From contig MU266599.1 in the NCBI GenBank assembly GCA_021014945.1, forward strand, positions 1 to 35,240: a DNA stretch of 35,240 nucleotides. Reading direction: 5' to 3'. This DNA comes from Leucogyrophana mollusca (Eukaryota > Basidiomycota > Agaricomycetes > Boletales). The translations under genes were made by a program, and so were the position numbers. Below the pieces are notes generated by a model that saw nothing but the letters and a program-made list of their open reading frames with translations, was not told the DNA's origin and made no database searches. Positions 1 through 10,400 of this stretch are shown here, in pieces. Positions within the stretch are counted from its first letter, which is position 1. Every line of letters starts with the position of its first letter.

Positions 1-1249
1 TTCTTTAGTTCGAATATCATCTAAATCACCTCTTATTACTTTCCGCCTCTAAGTCTTTCTCCCTCCGATTATTCTCTCTGGAGTCTTTCCTTAAGACTCC
101 TCTTGTCTCTGTAATCCTCCTAAGCCTCCGACTCCATTCCGACTTATCCGAAATCCGGAACTGACCTCGGACAAGGGCGCAGCACATAAGCTGAAGCCAA
201 AGTTCCATCCCGACTCCGGAAACAGTTCGTCCTTATATCCTCTAAGTTCCTACGCTCACTCCTAGTCCGGAGTTCCCCGGAAAGTACCGGAGGAACCGGA
301 TTTGACACTGGCACACTAGTGGCGGTGTAAGGGAGAGCCCAGTTGGCATGAATGCCCCCTCGCCATGGTTTGAGGGGTGCGTGCTTTCCATGCTGATCTG
401 GTGGAAAAAGCCTCGGTCTGTGGTAAGGGAAGTGGGTGCCGTATACCTCGTACAGGTGTCGCCTGCTCAACATCACCAAAGAATGTTGGTGAGAAGGAGG
501 ATGTGCCGCCAACTATTCGGATACACCCTGGCATAAGACCGCAATGCCTGGAAATAAAACATTAGCTTTAAACGTGTGCAGGCGGGAGACGTACCTATCA
601 TAACATGATGTCCGAGGTGCAAATCGCGGGTTTCAAAGAGGTAAAAGATTAGCAAAAACAAGCGCCTCTCAGGCAGAAATTGTCAAAATAGAGAGAACGC
701 GAGAATCCTGGGTATCTTGCCAGCGTAGCTTGGGATTCAGCGAGTCGGCGTTGACTCTAACATCACTGAAAGTCTCTTTCCTTGATAGGCCCAGGCATAA
801 ATGGTAATAATAAATAATGATTTCAACTGGTTATACCCCATTATACTCGATTATAAAGCCGTTGTAAAGATCCATATATATTTTGACCCTTTCCAATGAG
901 TCTCAAAGTTCCCAGTGCATTGCAAGCCGGTATATGTCATTACAATATTATTGAATTCATATACATAGATGAACAACAGTTAAATAGCCCTGAAAATATT
1001 GGCACAGAAGGCAACTGACCTATCATAGCGATAAAACATCTTCCGACTATTCTAATTCATTTCCGAATACTATCTACTTGGCACAACGCCGTGAACGAGG
1101 CGATTTTGAAACTCCAATGCACAGCTTGTTGGAGCTCTGCAACCATCATTTCTCATCTTTATCCTTTGTCTCGATACACCAAGTTCGAGTGGTTCCATGC
1201 TCTGTTGCATGGATCACAAAGTCTGAGCTGACAACCTTGGACATTATGG
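1..1249. other. Left-end intergenic segment, no gene recognised
   Basis: The first ~310 bases are pyrimidine-rich, with repeated TCCGG and CTCCGG motifs and an 8-bp inverted repeat (213-220 against 266-273, ACTCCGGA/TCCGGAGT). Bases ~310-545 are open in several frames, but no translation resembles a family I know. Bases 780-1075 are AT-rich spacer with ATATA runs. It could be the edge of a degraded repeat or transposon, but no terminal repeats, transposase or reverse-transcriptase motif is visible. Confidence 0.4.
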
Positions 1250-1535
1250 ACCCCCTTGATGCTGGATGGATGCCCATGTCCTCGATGGTGGATGGATGCC
1301 TCGTGTGCTGGATGGATACCCTTGGATGCAGACCCTGGACGCTATGGACCCTGGACATTGGATGGATGTCCTCAATGGATGCCTATATGCCGGATGTATA
1401 TCCTTGGACGCTGGATAGGTGCCCTCGAACGTTGGGTATTGCCCTTGAACCCTGGATGGGTGCCCTAGAACGTAGGATGGGATGCCCTTGAACGCTGGAT
1501 GGATGTCCTCAAACGCTGGATGGAGCTTGGATGAA
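1250..1535. repeat. Degenerate minisatellite, GGATGGATG(C/T)CC core
   Basis: The core GGATGGATG followed by CCC, CCT or TCC recurs with irregular spacing (roughly 15-30 bases), interleaved with CCTTGAACGCT/CCTCGAACG-type segments. Copies are imperfect, for example GGATGGATGCCC, GGATGGATACCC and GGATGGATGTCC. Several frames stay open across it as low-complexity peptides rich in Met, Asp, Gly, Trp and Cys, which follows from the repeat and does not indicate a gene. Confidence 0.75.
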
Positions 1536-2144
1536 TTACTGATAATGGACTACTTCCATTGATGCTCAATGGATTGATCACAATCCCATTGGACCCGGGA
1601 TGAACAGAACTGAAGGGATGTTGGGCGGACTGTCAATACATCCACTACCCATTACATGTATATTGTTGTTGTGAAAAATGCATATAGTTGCTACCACTGT
1701 TGAAATGTGACAATATTTGTGCTAGGTGCTATCTAATATGGTAGTATACATGATATATCATTGTCCAGCATTCGCAATATGCAGGTACCGCCACATTATG
1801 GTCGGGGTGATACTTATTTTTCGAGGAGGATAACTAGATAATAGCATCTAATGTTATATCAAATCCAGTAAAATAATTTTGTATATTTCGGTAATTGCAT
1901 GCCATATAATACCAATATAAGGGCTGATCGGAAAACTTAGCTTTCAGTGATGATGTAAAAGTCCGGATGGCCGGGAATAGCCGCACCGCCCGATTTATAA
2001 CCCCGCCGACGGGAGGGTTATTTGGGAGAGTGATAACCGCGACACAGCAGCGTCACTGATCATCCAGATTGGGCGATATCACGATGGTACCGAGTCACTC
2101 CAGAAAACTACAAGTCCTGCACCCGATCAGTAAGTTTGCTGCAC
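1536..2144. promoter_or_regulatory. AT-rich spacer and HIS4 upstream region
   Basis: Bases ~1640-1960 are AT-rich with no coding signal. Closer to HIS4, a 7-bp inverted repeat ATAACCC/GGGTTAT (1997-2003 and 2015-2021) flanks a GC-rich loop. GAGTCA at 2092-2097 is the reverse complement of TGACTC, the core element bound by Gcn4/CPC1-type general amino-acid control factors upstream of yeast HIS genes. It lies only about 48 bases before the start codon, so its role is inferred. An ATG at 2084 opens a 30-codon frame that overlaps the HIS4 start. Confidence 0.4.
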
Positions 2145-4793
2145 ATGCCTTCGTTCCTCGCGCTGCTCGACGGTGAGTCCGTCGACGACGAGCTTCTCGT
2201 CGCGGTATCCAGAATTGCATCTATAATCGTACCTTCCGGTCAAACTGTACCAGCCAACTGTAATCACTTCGTTCTCGTCCAAGATCCTTCAACCGACCCC
2301 GACGAAGTCATCGCTCACCTCGATAATGGCGCAGAGAAAGCCATAGTCCCGTTATCTCTCGCTAAAAACCTCATCGGTACTGTCCCTGCAAACCGCCTTT
2401 TTCTGCTTCTGGATGTCGCCAACGTGAGTGCCGTCTCGGACACTCTCCGTAGCGCCATCTCCGGCGTCTTCCTCAAAACGTCTTCATCCGATGCCGACCT
2501 CATCGATTCTGTTTCCCGCTTCTTCAAAGGCTCGACGGTGCACGTTCTCTCCTCTGATCAGCCCTCTCCGTCGTCGATCCGCAAACTTGCCGCTGTCGGT
2601 GCTTCACTCATACTCCCCACCTCCCAACTTACTCTCGGCCCGTCTTCGGAAAAAAAAATAAGCATTGTAGACGCCTTCCTCGCTCCACTCGTCTCTGATC
2701 GTCCAGATGGACTCTTTCCCACTGTTGTCTCGTCCGACCCCCATGGCGGACGCACCCTTGGGCTCGTCTACTCCTCCCAAAAATCCATCGCCGAGTCCAT
2801 CATCACCGGAAAAGGCGTTTACCACTCCCGCAAGCACGGCTTGTGGAGAAAAGGGGAGACATCCGGTGCGACTCAAGACGTCGTACGGATACAGACGGAC
2901 TGCGACAACGATGCGCTCGAGTTTAGAGTCGTCCAGCACGGCGCTGGATTCTGCCATCTCGATCGGGCGTCGTGTTTTGGAGATCTAGACGGCCTAGCTG
3001 CACTCGAGAGGACGCTTGCTGCGCGCCTCGTCGATGCCCCGGCTGGGTCTTATACCCGTAGGTTGTTCAACGACCAGGAATTACTGAGAGCAAAGATAAT
3101 GGAAGAGGCGGACGAACTATGTCGCGCGGAGACGAAGGAGGAGGTCGCCTTTGAGGCCGCAGACTTGCTGTATTTTGCGCTGACCAAATGCGCCGCTGCG
3201 GGCGTGAGTGTCAAGGACATCGAGCAGTCACTGGACAAGAAGGCGAAGAAGATTACCCGCAGACCGGGTAACGCGAAACCTCAGTGGTCATCCAAGCCCG
3301 AAGCTTCCAAGCCCCCAGTGCCTGCACCCCAAGCCCCCAGCGCTCCCCAGTCGGACCCGAATGTCCCCATCCGCATGCGCACCGTAGACCTTGCGGCTGT
3401 TACGCCAGATGAACGAAGCAAGTTGCTCAAGCGCCCCGTTCTCAGATCCGATGAGATGATTGCAAAAGTGAAGCCCATCGTGGACAACGTCCGTGTGCGA
3501 GGAGACGCAGCCCTCCTAGAACTCACCGCCAAATTTGACAAAGCCCAACTCGACACCCCCCTCCTCCTCCCTCCGTTTTTCCCTTTGCCAGAATCTCAGT
3601 CAATCGATCCAGATGTGCGGGAAGCCATTGATGCTGCATACGCGAACATCCACAAGTTCCATGCAGCGCAGATAGATAGTGCACCTCTCGTTGTGGAGAC
3701 GATGCCAGGTGTGACATGCACGCGTTTCGCGCGTCCTATTGCCCGAGTGGGTCTTTATGTCCCAGGTGGTACCGCCATCCTGCCCTCGACAGCACTTATG
3801 CTTGGTGTCCCCGCGCAAGTTGCTGGCTGCGAGCAAGTTATTCTCGCCACCCCTCCTCGAGCAGATGGGAGCATCTCCCCCGAGGTGCTATACGTTGCGC
3901 ACCTCGTTGGCGCACATGCGGTGCTCCGAGCTGGTGGAGCACAGGCTGTCGCTGCACTTGCCTACGGTACAGAGACTGTCCCGAAGGTAGACAAGATCTT
4001 TGGACCAGGTAACCAGTGGGTGACTGCTGCTAAAATGCTTGTACAAAACGACACAGACGCATTAGTATCGATTGATATGCCTGCTGGTCCTTCCGAGGTC
4101 CTGGTTAGTAGTTTTTTGCGTCGTACTGCTTGCGTTCTTGAACAAACCTTTTCAACGACTTCAGGTAATCGCGGACGAGCTGTGTAACCCTGCGTTCGTT
4201 GCGGCAGATTTGCTTTCCCAAGCTGAGCACGGGGTGGATTCGCAAGTCGTCCTCGTCGGTGCTTCCCTTCCTGAATCTACGCTTGAAAAGATAGAAGAGG
4301 AGGTGGACAAGCAGGCGCGTGCGCTATCACGCGTTGACATCGTACGCGAGAGCGTCTCGCGAAGCCTCATCGTCAAAGCGGATGATGCAAACGCAGCGAT
4401 GACGTTCTCGAACGAATACGCGCCAGAGCATCTTATCTTACATCTTCGTGGCGCATCTGGATGGGTAAGCCATGTGCGAAACGCGGGGAGTGTGTTTGTG
4501 GGTCCGTATTCACCTGAGAGGTTGGTTATATGCGTCCAGTTTCTGGTGGATGGCACTTAATCTTGGCATACAGCTGCGGGGACTACGCGTCTGGCACGAA
4601 CCACACGCTCCCTACAAACGGGTACGCACGGCAGTTCAGCGGTGTCAACACGCAATCATTCCAAAAGCACATCACGTCACAAGAGATCACTGCGGAAGGC
4701 CTGCAAAAACTGGGGCCCATCGTCGCGACGCTGGCAGATTGCGAGGGTCTCCAGGCGCATGCTAATGCGGTACGCGTGCGGTTAGGAGTATGA
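2145..4793 (+). CDS. HIS4: Trifunctional histidine biosynthesis protein His4
   Basis: Catalyses steps 2, 3 and the last two oxidations of histidine synthesis. Exons are 2145-4103, 4165-4520 and 4574-4793 (844 aa; yeast His4 is 799). After an N-terminal region comes phosphoribosyl-AMP cyclohydrolase (~190-285; LWRKGETSG and DCDND motifs). Next is phosphoribosyl-ATP pyrophosphohydrolase (~285-380; KIMEEADEL and EAADLLYF), then a Pro-rich linker. Histidinol dehydrogenase fills the rest ([11 protein letters not shown], then [10 protein letters not shown] running across intron 1 into VIADE, SQAEHG and the C-terminal GTNHTLPT). Intron 1 (61 nt) and intron 2 (53 nt) are GT-AG and restore the reading frame exactly. 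The first in-frame ATG is 2145 (MPSFLALL); the open frame extends upstream only through non-ATG codons. The protein is probably cytosolic. Confidence 0.98.
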
Positions 4794-5062
4794 AAGGAAT
4801 TCGTGTGCGTACGTGAGAGGCATGATGTACAAGACAAGATGAGTGGGTGGTAGTGTAATACCGTTTAAACCAGACGCCTCGGAGTCTACAAAAGAAGGTT
4901 CTGTGGGTGGCAACACTGTCCCAAAAGAGGTTCCGTAAGAGTCCGAATTATGGTCGAGTGAGTTGAGAGTAAAGGGGAATTCGAGTGAGAGAACTCGAGC
5001 TCAACAAAGGAAAGTTCAAACTACAGTACATCCGACGTTAACATTTATCGTGTATGGTGGCG
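4794..5062. other. Convergent 3' spacer, HIS4 / DUF6534 gene
   Basis: About 270 bases lie between the HIS4 stop and the stop of the minus-strand DUF6534 gene. It should hold both 3' untranslated regions. No gene or clear terminator structure was seen. Confidence 0.6.
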
Positions 5063-6957
5063 TTAGTTGTACTGAGGGCATCGCACGCAACCGGGCCTCG
5101 GTAAATCCTTGAATCTGTAACTGGGCGACCAATAACGATCGTCCTGACCTTCAGAATGTGGAAACACAATGTCAGTATACGTAGAACTTGCAAGGCAACA
5201 TGACCTGCCTCAGATTCAATCTGGTCGGTCCCCGTGACCGTTGAGAAGAGCACCAGATCACCCTTGTCAGCAGGTGCGAGGCTGCGCACGTGAGACCGTA
5301 CGTTCAAATTCGCAAGGAGGGTGTTGCAATATAGCGAACAAAGAGGGAAGTCAAAGACGACATAGATTAGGTTAGATGGGAGGGCAGCGAACTAAAGGAC
5401 ACCCGATATCAGCATCAGGCAGGCGCTTGATTCTGGCCAGGAACTTGCCAACGCTAATGCAAGTAACGAAAATATTGCGGTCCAGGCCCCGCTGTTGATC
5501 GAAAAGATAGCAAGCCGTTGTAGCATTTTCTCGTATCTTCAGTCGGCGTTGAGAAGAGTGCATGCTCAGGTAAGGATGGGGTGCACACACCGTTTGGTTC
5601 CCACAGAGCGATCTCGAAGGAGTTTGTAGGTCAAACAGGCCGCGATCATGACGTCCACGATAGCAGCGGTCCCAAAATACGAGATAGTGAGTGGCTGTTA
5701 GGATAGTTCAGAGTTGTTGACAGGATTAAATGGGATTGCACATTACCGTAAATAGGCTGTCCGTCAGGACCAATGCCGATGAGGCGTGCGTCCTTAGCGG
5801 AAGTTAGGTAGACTTCTGTTAGCTTTGGAAGAGCCAGCGTACCCTTTAGAGACATAGACTGCGTAGACAGTTAGGTCGACAAAGCGGGAACAACATATAG
5901 AAAGAAAGTACCAAGACAAGAGGCTAGAAGAATAACATCAATGACAAGTTCAGACGAGGACAACATCACTGACCCAATTGATAAGCTGCAGCTAATGCCT
6001 GTCCGCGCTTGTGAGCAGCAGCGATGACGGAATATTTTGGTTAGCCGACTCACCCAGAAAACAGGCAGGGCCAAGATATTCTTGCCGACTGGGAAAAGGA
6101 TGTCAATCAATTTCACGAGAGGTTACGGAACGCTCACATCTCCAAATCCTGTACACAAAGAAGGCCTGTGTAAGAAGTCCAACAATCGTCTAGTAAAGCG
6201 CGGCCTTAGCGTCAGAAGCAGAGGCAGCAAAAGGAAACCCACAGTGAATAGTGGCGCCCACTGTGAAAGTGGAGATCAGCTAACAGGAATAACATCAAGG
6301 AAACTGAAAATGTACAATGATCTCTCTAGTGGATTAGTCATTAGTCGGGTATGTGAGATGTGCCCGCGATTATTACACTCACGGTACAATGTCTATGAGC
6401 CCCTGGTAGTTACCAAATTGCGACACGAGATAAGTGTACACTGGGTTCGAGGTGACTTGTAGGTGAAAGTAACAACAGCTCGAGTCCCAAAACTTGCGCA
6501 CCTCCTTTTACCACTAGCACTTGATGGGTCGTATCTAATAACCTACGCCAGCCATAGCAGCCAAACTTTAGCCCAGTACGGACCCCCTGGTCGTGATGGC
6601 AGGCATCTTACCACACCGAAAAGACCTGTGTAGTCATTAATCAGCCCTACAAACTCTCGATGGATTTTAGACATAAAATACTGACCAGGAACTTGAGTGA
6701 TATCTCATCATTCGGGTAGCTGCAGCCAAATTGTGAGCCCATAGTGCCGGTGTAGACGCCATCTGTATACCCACCGCAGAAAGTACAAGAACCTGAACTC
6801 CGCTCCACTTCAGCTTCCACAGCCATAATCACGAGCGCACGGAAGATACGCACGTCTGCATACAAGAAACCCCCCACAGGCCGACGCACAACAGCATGGC
6901 CATATACATGGGACCATAGTTTGGGCCAGTAGGGAACGGGGGGCTCGTCGTTGACAT
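5063..6957 (-). CDS. DUF6534-type seven-helix membrane protein, 18 exons
   Basis: Function unknown. DUF6534 proteins are multi-helix membrane proteins expanded in Agaricomycetes. Exons, 5' to 3': 6957-6854, 6792-6775, 6719-6686, 6625-6612, 6542-6502, 6440-6383, 6325-6316, 6260-6243, 6189-6138, 6088-6054, 5998-5974, 5923-5912, 5858-5843, 5792-5747, 5694-5591, 5536-5449, 5391-5205, 5148-5063. They sum to 948 nt (315 aa) with no phase conflict. Family landmarks fall in order: an early QTFLYF, then YPNDE, WLLDTTHQ, VYTYLVSQFGN, TQAFFVYRIWR, GTAAIVDVMIAA, RLAIFSINSG and LYCNTLLANLN near the end. Sixteen introns are GT-AG; intron 16 (5392-5448) is GC-AG and removes an in-frame TAG. Splicing of the last intron is the least certain; without it the frame stops at 5038. 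No single-frame translation shows this gene, so it is easily missed or called a pseudogene. Confidence 0.87.
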
Positions 6958-7399
6958 CAGAAAGAAAGTAAACTGCAACGGGGAATAAAGCTGCTAACCA
7001 GCAGCAGCAGTCTTATGAATCACGCAACCTGAAACACTGAAGCGCGAATAGCGGGAAATGATCATCGCAGTGCCCGTCATGCAAGCACTTTATAGACTAG
7101 AGGAGATAGATCGACAACCAAAAGCCCAGACTGCACCGCAATCAACTGCAGCGTGGCCATTGACGGCGAACTAGGGATACCAAGGCATCAGAAAAAGTAT
7201 GAGGAACTCAAAAGGGGCAAACCGAATGCGGTGCCACCATCATAATATTCCATCAAATGGCGCTTCGCTCGTTTGCTGACATGTTCTCATAGCCATCACA
7301 GCATGCGAGGATAAATGTCTATTGCCCAACAGCGATACTATGACCCATGAGTGGATAAGTAATAAGAGAACAAAGCGAGTGATATGACGGTATATGGTA
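6958..7399. other. Spacer between DUF6534 gene and PDB1 3' end
   Basis: About 440 bases hold the upstream region of the DUF6534 gene and the 3' end of PDB1 (both minus strand). A short CAG run (near 7003-7012) is the only local repeat seen. Translations in all frames are short and unlike known families. Confidence 0.5.
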
Positions 7400-8854
7400 C
7401 TAGTTGGTCCGGTATAGTGCACGCTTAGCAACCTTGACAATGAGAGGTGTGTCAGGGAAGGCAAGCGCTTCAAGGTTGGTAGCGTACTGATGGGAAAGGT
7501 TAGCGTCTGCCGAAAGAAATAGAGCAACATGACACGTACAGGAGTGGGCACGTCAGCGCCGGTTACTCGCTCGACGGGAGCATCCAAATAGTCAAATGCA
7601 TCGCTCTCGATTATCTGGGCGCAGATCTCACTGCCGACACCGAATGCCGGGAAACCACCCTCGACGATAAGTAGTCTAAAACAAAAACAATCTTAACTCG
7701 CGACCCTAGCCCTGATGAATGATGCGCACCTGTTGGTCTTCTTAACAGACTTCTTAATCGTGTCGATATCGAGAGGGCGGATACTGCGAAGATTTATGAC
7801 TTCTGCCTTGATGCCCTCCTTGGCAAGCTGGTCTGCAGCCTCAAGACTATGCGTGACCATCTTGCTGTGCGCAACAATCGTGACGTCACTTCCCTCACGC
7901 TCGACCTTGCACTTCCCGATAGGTAGGACGAAGTTGTCCGACATTGCTTCTGTCGACATGGGGAAGGTAACGCCGTACATCATCTCGTTCTCCAAGAAGA
8001 CGACTGGGTTAGGATCACGAATAGCAGCCTATCCGGAGCGGCACAGTAAAAATGTGGACTAAAGAAGCCAAAGCTGGGAAGCCTACCTTTAGGAGACCCT
8101 TGCAATCTTCGGCACTCCAAGGGCTGACTACCTTGAGGCCCGGAACCGATCCGTACCAAGCTGCGTAGTCTTGCGAATGCTGAGCGGCGACACCAGCAGC
8201 CGCACCATTGGGACCACGGAAAACTACCGGGCAAGGGACATTGCCGCCTGACATGTAGTAGGTCTTGCCAGCCGAGTTGACAATTTGGTCGATGGCTTGC
8301 ATAGCGAAATTGAAAGTCATAAATTCACATCTGCAAAGAATAAAATTAACAAATGAGATAAAATGAGCGAAAAGATAGTTTTACATTGGTCGCAAGCCAG
8401 CTAGTGCTGCACCAGTGGCCAGACCAGCAAAACCCATTTCGGTGATGGGGGTGTCGACAACCCGCTTCTCCCCGAACTTGTCTAATAGACCCTTCGTGAC
8501 CTATGACACACGTTGCATGAGTTTGTATAAAGAAACCAAGGTTAAATTTGGTGTTTACCTTGTAAGCACCATTATAGCGAGCGACCTCTTCACCCATGAT
8601 GAAGACGGTTTCGTCGCGTAACATTTCCTCCTCCATTGCAACGTTGAGTGCATCGCGAACCGTCATCTAGTCAGAGCACGCCGACATCAAAAAACGGAAC
8701 GGTGTTGAGAACGGAACGGCTTCCTTACCGAGTTTTCACTCTGTGAAGCATAACCGCGAGCAAGCGCTGCTCTGCGTAGTGCTAGCGAGGGTCTCGTGCG
8801 AGCATTGGCGATAGCTGGAGCAATGCGAGAGAAAGCGGCGCGAGCAGAAGCCAT
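7400..8854 (-). CDS. PDB1: Pyruvate dehydrogenase E1 component, beta subunit
   Basis: Beta subunit of the thiamine-diphosphate-dependent E1 of the mitochondrial pyruvate dehydrogenase complex. Exons: 8854-8729, 8666-8559, 8500-8385, 8330-8087, 8028-7730, 7675-7540, 7486-7400; 371 aa (yeast Pdb1 is 366). The first ~40 residues are rich in Ala and Arg and lack acidic residues until SQSEN, as in a mitochondrial targeting peptide. Family segments follow: [91 protein letters not shown] and GADVPTP. All six introns (53-62 nt) are GT-AG and keep frame. The start is the first ATG before the targeting peptide. It is divergent from the neighbouring dehydrogenase at 9101. Confidence 0.97.
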
Positions 8855-9100
8855 TAAGCCTTTTTGACGGAAGGAAAAGGGATGAAGGAGGAAGAGCTGA
8901 GCCGCGAAATGGCCTGAGTAAATTTGGGGAGAAACGGACGAACGCGGAAATCCAAATCTGTGACGGGTGAATAGCAAGTTTCACACACTTACAAACCAGC
9001 AACAAAAATATTATACTTGCGAGACGGAGGATTCCACTATATAATATTAGTACTGTGTATTCGTACCTATCAATCTACGGGCCCCTCGTTCTCTCACAAA
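8855..9100. promoter_or_regulatory. Divergent promoter region, PDB1 / short-chain dehydrogenase
   Basis: 246 bases separate the start codons of two divergent genes, so both promoters and 5' untranslated regions must lie here. A short TATAATATTA stretch sits near 9040-9050. No specific factor site was recognised. Confidence 0.5.
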
Positions 9101-10098
9101 ATGTCGAAACCGGTCGTAGTCATTACAGGCGCATCCAAGTCCTCCGTGTTTGTATGTCATCGGGGCCTATGCTGACGATCACATGCTCTCAGAGGCATTG
9201 GACTCGCAGTAACAAGATCGTTGCTCGAAGAACACAACGCAATCGTTGTCGCTTTGTCGCGCACCAGAACTCCGGAGTTAGATGCACTGTTCGCGGCCAA
9301 CTCTCACACTCTCCTTGTCGTCGAGTGTGACGTGTAAGTCGCGAAACACCATGGAATATGATCTGCCACCGAGTTGACGCTCCTGCGAGTCCAGTACCGA
9401 CGAAGAAGCACTGACACAAGCCATATCACTTGCAGAGAAAGAATATCACCGCATCGATGGTCTCATACTCAACGCGGCTACTCTCGATCCGCTGGGTCGC
9501 ATCGATAATGCAGACAATGGCCTAGATGGGTGGAAGCGGCACTTTGATGTGAACTTCTTCTCTTTATTGACTGCACTCAAAGCAGCCCTTCCCGCTTTGC
9601 GCAAGAGCAACCCGGGAAAGGTTATTTTCATAAGCTCAGGAGCAGCTACTGGCCACATTCCCGGATGGGCTGCCTATAACGCTAGTAAAGCGGCCATGAA
9701 CAGTCTGAGCAGGTGAGGTGCCCTAACGGGAGATAGAGAACACAAGTTCATATCTCGACTTTGTTAGGACCCTTGCTAAAGAAGAACCCGGCATCGTTTC
9801 GCTGGCTCTCGCTCCGGGAAAGGTCGACACCGATGTAAGCCAGCTCTTTGCTACTTCTCTACCTAGCACCGCTGATCTACATCTGCAGATGCAAGGGAAA
9901 CTTAGGGAGTCGGGCGCCCCACACATGACCGATAAAGATCATCAGATTTTTGTTGACGCTTATGAGCAAGGAACCCTTGTCAAGCCTTACGATGTCGGCT
10001 ATGTCATTGCTGGGCTTTCATTGGGAGCACCGCTGTCACTGAGTGGCCAGTTCGTGCGATGGGACGAGGAAGAGTGCAAGGATTTCAGAAGACGGTAA
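9101..10098 (+). CDS. Short-chain dehydrogenase/reductase, Irc24/benzil-reductase-like
   Basis: NAD(P)H-dependent oxidoreductase with a Rossmann fold; the substrate is not predictable. Exons: 9101-9138, 9193-9333, 9395-9712, 9768-9834, 9889-10098; 257 aa, a normal length for a classical SDR. The cofactor loop GASKGIGLA is completed across intron 1. The LNAAT motif, the catalytic serine in FISSGAATG, and the YNASK (YxxxK) pair are all present. FDVNFFSLLTAL, the APGKVDTDMQ segment and the terminal SGQFVRWDEEE resemble the yeast YIR035C/YIR036C (Irc24) group more than sterol or polyketide reductases. Introns are 54-61 nt and GT-AG. It lies 302 bases upstream of the amidohydrolase on the same strand. 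Confidence 0.92.
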
Positions 10099-10400
10099 AT
10101 TGGCATCGATGTGCTGCCTTGAACGAAGTCTGTACGTGTACCGAATGTACCCACGAAGCTAGCCCCAGGCAAACGATGCACAATTTGGTCGTCGGATATC
10201 ACCGTGTACCTCGCCGCAGGCGCAAAAACAGTAGTCAAGCTAGCAAGTTCGCGCCTCGTGTCGTTTCAAATCACAAGGTCGAACCCAGAATCCCCAAGCT
10301 TCGACCGGCAAAGTGGACCTAGCTCTAGTACCATGGTGAACTCGGGGGTCCCTCCCTTTATAAAGTGTATGAGGGCTATTTATGCCCAGCACTGTCAACG
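10099..10400. other. Spacer, dehydrogenase 3' end / amidohydrolase promoter
   Basis: About 300 bases between two same-strand genes. Short open frames here resemble nothing known. TTTATAAAG near 10357-10365 is a possible TATA element about 40 bases before the next start codon. Confidence 0.4.

Noticed and set aside
1..545. Transposon or retroelement fragment
   Set aside because: No terminal repeat, target-site duplication or polymerase/integrase motif could be seen; only low-complexity pyrimidine-rich sequence and short open frames.
1250..1535. CRISPR-like array
   Set aside because: Repeats are degenerate, unevenly spaced and have no unique spacers of constant length; the genome is eukaryotic.
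4072..4560. Frameshift or gene split in the histidinol dehydrogenase part of HIS4
   Set aside because: A 61-nt GT-AG intron (4104-4164) rejoins SEVL to VIADE exactly, and a second intron does the same at 4521-4573.
5372..6957. DUF6534 region as a pseudogene with stops and frameshifts
   Set aside because: Every apparent stop or shift disappears when canonical short introns are removed, and all 18 exons share one consistent phase.
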